Shown piece after piece: positions 54,158-62,168 of a DNA stretch of 64,000 nucleotides. Origin of the DNA: Terriglobia bacterium (GTDB lineage: Bacteria > Acidobacteriota > Terriglobia > JAJPHL01); assembly GCA_021325275.1 (NCBI GenBank), contig JAJPHL010000036.1, positions 62,001 to 126,000 of the forward strand. The letters run 5' to 3'. The notes beneath the pieces were generated by a model. The model did not search any database. It was not told the origin of the DNA and was given only the letters and a program-made list of their open reading frames with translations. Each line of letters starts with the position of its first letter. Positions within the stretch are counted from its first letter, which is position 1. The position numbers and the translations under genes were made by a program.

Positions 54158-55393
54158 ATGGCCGACATCCAACCTTTTGCCGCGCTTCGCTATGACGCCG
54201 CACGCACCGGCCCGCTCGAACGCGTGATCACGCAGCCCTACGACAAGATTTCTCCCGCGATGCTGGAGCGCTATCACCAATTGAGTCCCTACAATTTGTC
54301 GCGAGTCGTGAAGAATGCGAGCTACGCGGAAGCCGCGGCGAACTTGGAAGCGTGGAAGCGCGACGGCGTTTTGGTGCGCGATCCCGCGCCGGCGTTTTAT
54401 CCGTATTTCCAAACGTACACGATTCCCGGGACGAGCACGGTGCTTACGCGGCGCGCGATTGTCGGTGCGCTGGAATTGACGCCGTACGAAGACGGCGTGG
54501 TCTTTCGCCACGAACTGACCCTGAAAGGACCCAAGCAAGATCGCTTGGAGTTGATGCGCGCCACGCGATTGCATTGCGAATTGCTTTTTCTGGTGTACGA
54601 GGATGAGGACGGCGCCGTGGCCCGATTGCTGGATCGCGCAACGACCGGCGATCCCATCGAAAAGCTGCAAGACGATTTCGGCGACACGCATGCCGTGTGG
54701 CGCGCCTCCGATCCCGCGTTGACGGCTGCGCTGCGCGCGGCGTTTGCGCCCAAGCGCCTCCTGATGGCCGACGGCCATCATCGCTATGAAACAATGCTCG
54801 CGTACCGCGAAGAACAACCCGCGGCACGACGGGTGCTCGTGGCGCTGGTGAGCATGTCGGAGCCGGGTCTGACGATTCTGGCGACGCATCGTTTGCTGTC
54901 GCGCGTCGCGGGATTCTCACGCCAGGCGTTGCTCACCGCGGCCGCGCGATTCTTCGACGTCAGCGAGACGTCGGTGGACGCGGGACGCGCGGCGCTCGCG
55001 CCCAACGTAATCGGCGTGGCGTTTGCGGGTCACGCGGGATTCACATTGCTGCGGCTGAAACCATCGGCGGACTTGGCTGCGGCGCTGCCGGAACTTTCGC
55101 CGGCGCAGCGCAAACTGGACGTCGTGCTGCTGCACCAAATCCTGCTGCGGATTTGTTTGGGAATCACCGAGGAAGCCACGAAGCAGGAAAAGAATCTCGA
55201 GTACATTCGCGAATTCGAGAAAGGAGTGGACGGCGTGCAGCATGGCGCGCAGGCGTGTTTCTTCCTGCATCCCGTTTCCGTCGAGCAAATGAAGGAGATT
55301 TCGTTTGCAGGCGGCGTGATGCCGCAAAAATCCACGGACTTCTATCCAAAAATGTTGAGTGGACTGGCGATGTACGAGGCGGTCACACGATAA
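54158..55393 (+). CDS. DUF1015 family protein
   Basis: 411 residues. The opening MADIQPFAALRYDAARTGPL and ITQPYDKISPAMLERYHQLS are the marks of DUF1015, and LMADGHHRYETMLAYREE is its central conserved motif. The function of this family is not established, although it is widespread and often single-copy. It overlaps the selD stop by 11 bp in convergent direction. The promoter is shared with the phosphatase gene. Confidence 0.92.
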   Translation: MADIQPFAALRYDAARTGPLERVITQPYDKISPAMLERYHQLSPYNLSRVVKNASYAEAAANLEAWKRDGVLVRDPAPAFYPYFQTYTIPGTSTVLTRRAIVGALELTPYEDGVVFRHELTLKGPKQDRLELMRATRLHCELLFLVYEDEDGAVARLLDRATTGDPIEKLQDDFGDTHAVWRASDPALTAALRAAFAPKRLLMADGHHRYETMLAYREEQPAARRVLVALVSMSEPGLTILATHRLLSRVAGFSRQALLTAAARFFDVSETSVDAGRAALAPNVIGVAFAGHAGFTLLRLKPSADLAAALPELSPAQRKLDVVLLHQILLRICLGITEEATKQEKNLEYIREFEKGVDGVQHGAQACFFLHPVSVEQMKEISFAGGVMPQKSTDFYPKMLSGLAMYEAVTR

Positions 55394-56414
55394 CGATCGG
55401 CTTGTCGCCTTTTTCTACGCGGCCGATCAACGCCACCGGCGACCCGATATCGCGGAGAATCACCATCATGGGCCGCGAGTCCGCGCCATCGACGGCAATG
55501 AGCAATCCGCCGGAAGTCTGCGGATCGTAGAAAAGCGTTTCTTGTTCCGGCGTGAGGTGCGCGCGCACCTCGACGCATCCCGAAACGAACTCGCGATTGC
55601 GCTGCAATCCTCCGGGGACCGCGCCGGCCTGCACGGCTTCCTTGGCGCCCGCGAGAAACTCCACCGCAAAGCTATCGATTTCCAGTGTCACGCCGCTGCC
55701 GATGGCCATTTCCCGCGCATGACCCAGCATTCCGAAGCCCGTGATGTCGGTGACCGCGTGGGTGCGGAAGCGACAGGCGATTTCCGAGGCGTGCTTGTTC
55801 AACGCGCGCATCGAATCGATGGCGCCGGCGATATGCGCTTCGGCGGCGATGCCGCGCTTCGCGGCGGTGGTGATCACGCCCGTGCCTAGGCGTTTCGTCA
55901 GGATCAACGAGTCGCCGGGGCGCGCGCCGGAATTGGTGTGGATTCTCTTCGGCGAGATGGTTCCGGTAACCGCGTAGCCGAATTTGATTTCCGAATCGGC
56001 CACCGAGTGGCCGCCCAGCACGGCGCATCCCGCTTCATTCATTTTATCGAGACCACCCAGCATGATTTGCTCGAAGATTTCCGCGCCGCCGTCCATGGTT
56101 TCCGGAAACGCCGCCACGCTGAGCGCGGAGACCGGCTTGCCGCCCATCGCATAAATGTCGCTCAGCGAGTTGGCGGCGGCGATTTGTCCAAACGTGTATG
56201 GATCGTCGACGATGGGCGGAAAAAAATCGACGGTCTGAACGATGGCCAGTTCGTCGGAGAGGCGATACACGCCCGCGTCGTCGGCTTTGTCGAAGCCGAC
56301 CAGCACGTTCGGATTATCGCCGCGCGGAATTTTGCGCAACACCGTGTCCAAGAACTTTGGACTCAGCTTCGACGCTCAACCCGCGGCCTTCACGCCGGCC
56401 GTCAGTCTGACCAT
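55383..56414 (-). CDS. selD: Selenide, water dikinase SelD, itself a selenoprotein (UGA-Sec at codon 13)
   Basis: 343 residues when TGA 56376-56378 is read as selenocysteine. From ATG 56414 the protein begins MVRLTAGVKAAGUASKLSP; this aligns with E. coli SelD, in which the catalytic Cys17 and Lys20 lie in the GAGCGCK segment, so U13 and Lys16 are the equivalents. Starting at TTG 56351 instead would remove the active site. The rest is typical: GFDKADDAGVYRL, QTVDFFPPIVDDPYTFGQIA and FGMLGHAREMAIGSG. SelD makes selenophosphate from selenide and ATP for Sec-tRNA synthesis. The start is 5 bp after the SYLF gene. A gene caller that treats TGA as stop would truncate this gene. Confidence 0.95.
56341..56378 (-). 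promoter_or_regulatory. Sec UGA codon and bacterial SECIS-like hairpin of selD
   Basis: The UGA is at 56378-56376. Thirteen bases further on the minus strand a perfect 6-bp stem GUCCAA/UUGGAC (56362-56357 with 56351-56346) closes a 5-base loop AGUUC, which has the GU needed by bacterial SECIS loops. A lower stem (56367-56364 with 56344-56341, including two G-U pairs) extends it past an A-A mismatch. The GU lies 21-22 nt after the UGA, close to that of E. coli fdhF. Confidence 0.78.
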
Positions 56415-56419
56415 GAGAT

Positions 56420-57094
56420 TTATCGCGCCGAATACTTTTCCAACTCGTGGAGAAACGGCTTGAATCCCGCGGGCGGCGCGACGGAACCCACTTTCAGCAG
56501 TTCCGCGGCGTCCATGTGCTTGCCGTACATCGCCACGTTGCCGTCGCCGTCCGGTTTCACCACCGCGCCCTTCACGGCGATTCCACCGAATAATCCGCGG
56601 GCCCGCGAGTACATGTAGATTTCCGCGTTGCCCACGGCGTCGGTGCCGCCTTGCGCGTCGCGGCCCACCGGTCCCGCGGCTACGGAAAGGTCGCCGCCCA
56701 CTTCAAACTTGTCCTTCACCAGAAAGTCGATGCCGCGGCGATTGCGAATCACCATCACCAGATCGATAGCCGTGACGCCGATCTGAAATCCAAAGCCGCC
56801 GCCGTTCACGGTGAGCATGGAAGGAGGTCCCCACAAACCATTTGTTTTTCGACAAGACACCAGTCCCGCGCCGTGCTCGCCCGAGAATCCGAAGCCGCCC
56901 TTCTTCAGCGAGGGAATCACGGCCACGCACGCGGCGTGGCGAAGCACATCGGTGGGAATGCCTTTATCGGGAGCCGACATGATTTCACGCAGCACGACAG
57001 CGGCGTCGATCACGCGCTGTTCTTCTTTGCCGGCGGCAGAAAGGAGAACGGCGCAGCCCAAACAGGTGGAAACGAGCAGAGTGAGTTTTCGCAT
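56420..57094 (-). CDS. SYLF/YSC84-type lipid-binding domain protein
   Basis: 224 residues from ATG 57094. A signal peptide (LTLLVSTCLGCAVLLSAAGK) is followed by the SYLF domain: VIDAAVVLREIMSAPDKGIP, CVAVIPSLKKGGFGFSGEHG, GGGFGFQIGVTAIDLVMVI, GIDFLVKDKFEVGGDLSVAAGP and IYMYSRARGLFGGIAVKGAVV. In eukaryotes this domain binds phosphoinositides; bacterial forms are exported and of unclear role. The selD gene begins 5 bp after its stop, so both are probably transcribed from TAAAAT at 57102-57107. Confidence 0.9.
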   Translation of the reverse strand: MRKLTLLVSTCLGCAVLLSAAGKEEQRVIDAAVVLREIMSAPDKGIPTDVLRHAACVAVIPSLKKGGFGFSGEHGAGLVSCRKTNGLWGPPSMLTVNGGGFGFQIGVTAIDLVMVIRNRRGIDFLVKDKFEVGGDLSVAAGPVGRDAQGGTDAVGNAEIYMYSRARGLFGGIAVKGAVVKPDGDGNVAMYGKHMDAAELLKVGSVAPPAGFKPFLHELEKYSAR

Positions 57095-57101
57095 GAGGCG
57101 T

Positions 57102-57107
57102 ATTTTA
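57102..57107 (-). promoter_or_regulatory. -10 box (TAAAAT), SYLF-selD
   Basis: TAAAAT on the minus strand, 7 nt before ATG 57094. It would drive both the SYLF gene and selD. Confidence 0.42.
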
Positions 57108-57147
57108 TAACCACAAAGACACAAAGAACACAAAGAAGACTGCGGTA
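57108..57147. repeat. ACAAAGA-type short repeat
   Basis: ACCACAAAGACACAAAG followed by AACACAAAGAAG: repeats of an ACAAAG unit, with no complementary arm nearby. Similar in style to the CGCAGAG elements but without a hairpin partner. Confidence 0.55.
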
Positions 57148-57220
57148 GTGACTCATTCGGATTTGATCGACGAGGAAAAATACCTTCCCGGCTCCACGGG
57201 TGGAGCATAGGCGTTTCGGT

Positions 57221-57446
57221 CGTCCGTGAAACGGACGGCATGAAAATAGCCCAGCCATTCATGGCTGGGTACCGAAACAAATGCAGGAAGTCCGTGAAAC
57301 GGACGACTGAGGTTCGTTGTTTTTCGTCTGGCCGGCCCAAGAAACCTCAGCCGTCCGTTTCACGGACTTGCCTCGTCCCGCACATGTTCCCAGCCATGAA
57401 TGGCTGGGCTATTTTCATGGCGTCCGCTTCGCGGGCGCCAACGTCT
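57221..57446. repeat. Nested inverted-repeat element with 31-bp perfect arms
   Basis: Arms 57239-57269 and 57389-57419 are exact reverse complements over 31 bp; each arm also contains a palindrome CCCAGCCAT/ATGGCTGGG separated by two bases. Between them lies a second inverted pair (57288-57314 with about 57342-57370, one mismatch) built on AGTCCGTGAAACGGAC. A further copy of CGTCCGTGAAACGGACG flanks the left arm (57221-57237). There is no reading frame. The rest of 57095-57531 has no gene. Confidence 0.85.
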
Positions 57447-57531
57447 GCTCACAAACTAAGTGCCGGTTTTTTCTCTGTGCGCAAATTCAAGTTGCCTCAA
57501 CTCGAGACGTTGCCGCGCTGGTGCGGAGGCG

Positions 57532-59286
57532 TTACTCCCACTCGATGGTTGCGGGCGGTTTGTGCGAGATATCGAGGAGCACGGCGTCGACGGCCGATAG
57601 ATCGAGGAGCCGCGCGGTGAGGCGATCGAGCGCGTCGAACGGCAGCGGCGCGACATGCGCGGTCATACCGTCTTCGGATTCCACGGGGCGAAGAACAATC
57701 GTTTCGCCGCCGTTGCCGATGGGCAGCAACACGACGGGAAATTGCCACACCGCGGTGGAGAGTTTTTCGTCGCGCAACCATTGGCGGACTCTCGCGTCGG
57801 CTTCTTGCAGCAATGCAATGCGCTCGCGTGTGAGGAATGCGCGATGCGCGCGCGTGGGCGCGGGACCAGCCAACAAATAGGTCACGCGATTCGACTCGCG
57901 TTGCGTGTTGGTGACGAGTCCCGAAACTTCCGAAAGCGCTGCGTGATCGCGGCGGCCGCCCGAGAGAAGCGTGGGTTGCTTGTAACTTCGGAAATCGCCT
58001 TGCACACCGACGGATTTGATTGGCAGTCGCGCGGCGTCGTAACCGTTGACTGGCGGCGCGGGCGTGCTCGCGCCGTCTTCGGTGGAACACAAGCAACGGA
58101 TCGCCAAACCGGGTCCGGGAAACGGATGACGCGCGATCAACTCCGTGGGCAATTCGAGCTTGCGGCCCACTTCGCGCACTTCATCCTTGTACAACTCCGC
58201 AATCGGCTCGAGGACGCGCCCGGCGGCGATCATCTCTTCCACTTTGCCCACGCGATTGTGATGCGTCTTGATCTTGGCCGATTGTTTGGTGCCGCCGGAT
58301 TCGATGGTGTCGGGATAAATGGTTCCTTGGCCGAGAACCCAATTGTCGTCCCAACCGAGGCGCGCGATGGCCTGATCCTGCACGGTGATAAACATCTCAC
58401 CGATGATCTTGCGTTTCGCTTCCGGCTCGGCGACGCCATCCAGCGCGCGGAAAAATTGCTCTGACGCGTCGATCACTTCGAGATCGACGCCCAGTGCGCC
58501 GAAGGCCGCCGCGATCTCGCGCGTTTCGCCTTGGCGCATAAATCCCGTGTCGATATACGCGCCATGGACGCGCTCGCGTCCAAGCGCCCGCGTGACCAGC
58601 GTAAACGCAACGGTCGAATCGACGCCGCCGCTGACGAAGAAAAACACGCGGCGGTTTCCCGCGGCCTTCCGCACGTGTTCTTCGAGAGCCGCGACGCGCT
58701 CGCCCGCCGACCAATCGCTCGAGCATCCGCAAATTTCATGCACAAAGTTCTGCAGGATCGCCTTGCCGTGCGGCGTGTGCGTTACTTCCACGTGAAATTG
58801 CACGCTGTAGAAGCGGCGCGCGTCGTCACCCATCGCGGCGACGCGACAGCCCGGCGTCGACGCGAGCACGCGAAATCCCGCCGGCGGCTCGCGCACTAAA
58901 TCGCCGTGCGACATCCACACAGGTTCATGCGCCGAGAGTCCTTTCGTCAACCGGGAGGAGTCGAGTACTTCAATTTCCGCAGGACCGAACTCGCGATGGT
59001 CGCCGGGCTGCACGTCGCCGTGGAGCGCGTGCGCCATCAACTGATGACCGTAGCAAATGCCGAGCGCGGGAATTCCCAGAGTGAAGCAACCGGATTGAAT
59101 TTGCGGGCTGCCGGCGTCGTAAACACTGGAGGGACCGCCTGAAATAATGAAGCCTTTGGCTCCGCGCAACGCTTCGGGAGGGCAATCGACGGGAAGGATT
59201 TCGCTGTACACGCCGCACTCGCGCACCTTGCGTGCGATCAAATGCGTGTATTGGCCGCCACAATCGAGGACAACGATTTTATCCAT
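57532..59286 (-). CDS. guaA: GMP synthase (glutamine-hydrolysing)
   Basis: 584 residues, about 60 longer than E. coli GuaA. The glutamine amidotransferase half has KGFIISGGPSSVYD and LGICYGHQLMAH (nucleophile Cys) and FHVEVTHTPHG. The ATP-pyrophosphatase half has FFVSGGVDSTVAFTL and GQGTIYPDTIESGG, and the end PPATIEWE is the conserved tail. The extra length is in a segment after residue 410 (from LCSTEDGASTPAPPVNGYDA to about 490). It turns XMP into GMP. TAAAAT lies 5 nt before the ATG. The start is 51 bp from the divergent gltX start. Confidence 0.94.
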   Translation of the reverse strand: MDKIVVLDCGGQYTHLIARKVRECGVYSEILPVDCPPEALRGAKGFIISGGPSSVYDAGSPQIQSGCFTLGIPALGICYGHQLMAHALHGDVQPGDHREFGPAEIEVLDSSRLTKGLSAHEPVWMSHGDLVREPPAGFRVLASTPGCRVAAMGDDARRFYSVQFHVEVTHTPHGKAILQNFVHEICGCSSDWSAGERVAALEEHVRKAAGNRRVFFFVSGGVDSTVAFTLVTRALGRERVHGAYIDTGFMRQGETREIAAAFGALGVDLEVIDASEQFFRALDGVAEPEAKRKIIGEMFITVQDQAIARLGWDDNWVLGQGTIYPDTIESGGTKQSAKIKTHHNRVGKVEEMIAAGRVLEPIAELYKDEVREVGRKLELPTELIARHPFPGPGLAIRCLCSTEDGASTPAPPVNGYDAARLPIKSVGVQGDFRSYKQPTLLSGGRRDHAALSEVSGLVTNTQRESNRVTYLLAGPAPTRAHRAFLTRERIALLQEADARVRQWLRDEKLSTAVWQFPVVLLPIGNGGETIVLRPVESEDGMTAHVAPLPFDALDRLTARLLDLSAVDAVLLDISHKPPATIEWE

Positions 59287-59324
59287 AAATGATTTTAGCA
59301 GAAGTGCGGCGCGCCTCTACCTGC

Positions 59325-59330
59325 GATAAT
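59325..59330 (+). promoter_or_regulatory. -10 box (GATAAT), gltX
   Basis: GATAAT ends seven bases before ATG 59338; it overlaps the other candidate ATG at 59329. This argues for the second ATG and a leaderless mRNA. Confidence 0.42.
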
Positions 59331-59337
59331 GAAACGG

Positions 59338-60741
59338 ATGACCGAAGTCCGTACGCGGTTTGCTCCCAGTCCCACAGGATTGCTTCATATCGGCGGCGTG
59401 CGCACCGCGCTTTTCGAAGTGCTGCTGGCGCATCATTACGGCGGCAAAGCGATCTTACGCATCGACGATACCGACCGCGAACGCCTCGTGCCCGGCGCGG
59501 TCGACGCGCTGATCTCCGATCTGCGTTGGGTCGGATTGATTTTCGACGAAGGCCCGTTTCCCCAGAGCGAAAGGCTCGCGCGATACAAGGAAATTTCCGA
59601 AGAGTTGATCGCGCGCGGCTTCGCCTATCGCTGCGATTGCACCGCGGAGCGCCTGGCGCAAGAACGCGAGGAGCAAGCGGCGCGCAAGGAACCCCTGGGG
59701 TACTCGGGATACTGCCGCAATCGCGGCGTTTCAGCGAGCGTCCCTCATGTTGTCCGCTTCAAAATCCCCGAAGATCGCGCGATCACCTTGCACGACGCGG
59801 TGAAGGGCGACGTGCATTGGGAAAAAATCGCGCTGCGTGACACGGTGCTGCTGAAGTCCGACGGATTCCCTACGTATCACTTGGCCACCGTGGTCGACGA
59901 CCGCGACATGCGCATCTCGCATATCCTGCGCGCCGACGAATGGCTCTCCACCGCGCCGCTGCACCTGCTGATCTTCGAGGCGATGGAGTGGCCGGCGCCC
60001 GTGTTCGCGCACTTGCCGCCGGTGTTGGGCGCGGACGGCAAGAAATTATCGAAGCGTCACGGCGCAACGTTTTTGAGTTCCTTTCGTGAAGCGGGCTACT
60101 TGCCGGAAGCGATTTTGAATTTCATCGCGCTCATCGGATGGTCGGCGGGCGAAGGCGAGGAGCAGGAGATTTTTTCGATGGAGGAACTGACGCGCCGCTT
60201 CACGCTCGAGCGCGTGAACAACGCGGGCGGCGTTTTCTCCTATGAAAAGTTGAATTGGATGAACGGCGTATACATTCGAAATCTCCCGCCGGAAGATTTG
60301 CAAGCGCGCCTGGAGCCGGTGCTGGCGAAAGCGGGACTGGCGGTGGATTCCGAAAAACTGCGCCGCATCCTGCCGCAGGTTCGCGAACGTTTGCAACTAT
60401 TGCCCGACGCCGTACCGCTGGTCGATTTTCTTTTCAAGCAATCCATCGATCGGGACATGCCGGCGATGCTCAAGAAAGGCATGGACGCCGCGAAGGCGCG
60501 CGAGATTTGCGTGGCGGCCGCGGAGAAGCTTGCGTCGCTGGCAACATTCGATACGCCGGCGATCGAGGCGGCATTGCGCGAGGTGGCGGAGTCGGCCGGG
60601 GGAAAAAGTGGTCCCGTGTTTACGGTGGTTCGCATCGCCGTGACGGGGAAAACGATCACGCCGCCGCTGTTCGAATCGATTTACGCCTTGGGCCGCGAGC
60701 AGACGATCGCGAGATTGCGCGAAACCGCCGCGCTTCTCTGA
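59338..60741 (+). CDS. gltX: Glutamyl-tRNA synthetase
   Basis: 467 residues from ATG 59338 (or 470 from 59329). Class I motifs are RFAPSPTGLLHIGGVRTALF (HIGH) and DGKKLSKRHGATFLSSF (KMSKS). An intermediate block (RIDDTDRERLVPGAVDALIS) and the C-terminal anticodon domain are normal. It charges tRNA-Glu, and in many bacteria also tRNA-Gln, which then needs GatCAB; no glnS is in this window. It is divergent with guaA. Confidence 0.95.
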   Translation: MTEVRTRFAPSPTGLLHIGGVRTALFEVLLAHHYGGKAILRIDDTDRERLVPGAVDALISDLRWVGLIFDEGPFPQSERLARYKEISEELIARGFAYRCDCTAERLAQEREEQAARKEPLGYSGYCRNRGVSASVPHVVRFKIPEDRAITLHDAVKGDVHWEKIALRDTVLLKSDGFPTYHLATVVDDRDMRISHILRADEWLSTAPLHLLIFEAMEWPAPVFAHLPPVLGADGKKLSKRHGATFLSSFREAGYLPEAILNFIALIGWSAGEGEEQEIFSMEELTRRFTLERVNNAGGVFSYEKLNWMNGVYIRNLPPEDLQARLEPVLAKAGLAVDSEKLRRILPQVRERLQLLPDAVPLVDFLFKQSIDRDMPAMLKKGMDAAKAREICVAAAEKLASLATFDTPAIEAALREVAESAGGKSGPVFTVVRIAVTGKTITPPLFESIYALGREQTIARLRETAALL

Positions 60742-60926
60742 GTGCACTGCGGTTTTTTTCCTGCGCTGAATCAGGTGTTTACGGCGTCGCGATGCCTCGA
60801 TGCATACGGCAGTGTGTCACACTGGATGGATGCGTCGCTTGTTTTTTCGAACGGCGTTGAGTAAGCGCGGCGACGCGAAAAGTGAAATTACAAAACGAAC
60901 CTACCGAGTACTTAACCCGTTTCGAC
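60742..60926. other. Intergenic region with possible terminator
   Basis: GCGGTTTTTTT at 60748-60758 follows a weak CCGC-type partner and may end gltX transcription. A near-palindrome CAGTGTGTCACACTG lies at 60810-60824. No gene is supported here. Confidence 0.35.
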
Positions 60927-61487
60927 TCATCGTCTTGCAAAGCGCGAAAACTGGAAGCGATTCTCCAGTAGAGCCAAGTCCGTGACGTACACTGCGGGAC
61001 CCTTCGCTTCGACCTTGGCGACGATGGTCGTCAACTCGCGGACTGCGAGCGCGTCGCGAAAGGCTTGCGCAAATTCGTCCACGGTGTTCACGGACACGCT
61101 GCGCGGAATGCCCGCGGCGCGCGCGATGCCTGCGATATCCGATCCTGTGGACGTGGCGGTGGGAAATCCGCCGACTGAGAGCAAACTTTCATTGTCGAAG
61201 ACGACGTGTACCAAGTTCTTGGGCGCATATCGGGCCAGCGTGGTGAGTCCGCCGAGATTCATCAGAATCGAACCGTCGCCGTCGAAAACGATCACCTGGC
61301 GATCGGGCTTGCACAACGCGAGACCCAATCCCAGGGACGACGCGAGTCCCATGGCGTGCTGCAAATAGAAAAAGTTTTCGCGATGCCCCAGCGATTGCAG
61401 TTCGGCCGCGGTCGCGCCCATGATCGTGACGACCAGCGCGTCTGGCAAATCGTTGTAAATGGCGCGAAGGCAATCGATTCGTAACAT
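60927..61487 (-). CDS. TPP-dependent decarboxylase, beta-type (sulfopyruvate/phosphonopyruvate decarboxylase-like)
   Basis: 186 residues. The TPP-binding half has HRENFFYLQHAMGLASSLGL and FDGDGSILMNLGGLTTLARY with FDNES about 20 residues later, the GDG-x-N signature. The split subunit form is like ComE of sulfopyruvate decarboxylase or the second half of phosphonopyruvate decarboxylase. Its partner gene (61518-62039) is 30 bp upstream. No phosphonate or sulfonate genes are near, so the substrate is unknown. Confidence 0.85.
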   Translation of the reverse strand: MLRIDCLRAIYNDLPDALVVTIMGATAAELQSLGHRENFFYLQHAMGLASSLGLGLALCKPDRQVIVFDGDGSILMNLGGLTTLARYAPKNLVHVVFDNESLLSVGGFPTATSTGSDIAGIARAAGIPRSVSVNTVDEFAQAFRDALAVRELTTIVAKVEAKGPAVYVTDLALLENRFQFSRFARR

Positions 61488-61517
61488 TATGAACGACTCC
61501 GCTGCGAAACGCTCCGG

Positions 61518-62039
61518 CTAAGCACTCGGCTCCTCCCACATCAAGTCGCGCATCAACAACAGCGCGACGGGCTGCAAGCTGCTTTCCGCGAGGGTTTGCG
61601 CCTGGCGGATTTTCTTTTCCACGGCCGCAGTGTCGTCGAGGAATTCGTAGGGAATTCCCAGCGCCTGCAGCGTGCGCTCGGTGACGTTGCCGCCTTGCGT
61701 CTGCCTCGGATCGCGCTCGCCGTGCGTGCCGCGATAGCTGATCAACATGAGCAGCGGAATTTTGTAAAGATGGGCCATCGACACGATGCCGTTGATCGAC
61801 GCGAGGAATCCGTGATTCTGCATCAGCATCGCGGACTTCACGCCGGCGAAATGCGCTCCGGCGGAAATGCCCACGCCTTCTTCTTCCTTCGCCAGACGCA
61901 CCAGGATCATCTCGGGATCGTCGTCCGCCATGCGGATCAAGTGGACGAGCCACGTCTCCGGCAGCGCGGAAACCAGGCGTACGCCGCAGTTTTTTAAGGC
62001 CGCGTATACCAGACGTGAATTGTTTTCCGAGACAGGCAT
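61518..62039 (-). CDS. TPP-dependent decarboxylase, alpha-type (pyrimidine-binding subunit)
   Basis: 173 residues from ATG 62039; the frame continues upstream but the sequence there is not like this family. LVYAALKNCGVRLVSALPET, ILVRLAKEEEGVGISAGAHF (the Glu that activates TPP) and AMLMQNHGFLASINGIVSMA identify the N-terminal TPP domain of sulfopyruvate/phosphonopyruvate decarboxylases. It combines with the beta subunit from the next gene. Together the two proteins equal one full-length decarboxylase of this family. Confidence 0.87.
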   Translation of the reverse strand: MPVSENNSRLVYAALKNCGVRLVSALPETWLVHLIRMADDDPEMILVRLAKEEEGVGISAGAHFAGVKSAMLMQNHGFLASINGIVSMAHLYKIPLLMLISYRGTHGERDPRQTQGGNVTERTLQALGIPYEFLDDTAAVEKKIRQAQTLAESSLQPVALLLMRDLMWEEPSA

Positions 62040-62168
62040 TGGATTCCGCGCCCGTGGTTCCGATCGTTGTGCAGGGAACCGCGTACAGCTTACTACAATC
62101 GCCCGGAGCCTGTGCTCTAGAGGCCACGCCGCTTGATTTCGGCGGCGGACTTTGTTAGGCTCCCAAAA

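Noticed and set aside
60800-60985. A 61-codon open frame after gltX.
   Set aside because: No ribosome site, no conserved features, and it overlaps the end of the decarboxylase gene on the other strand.
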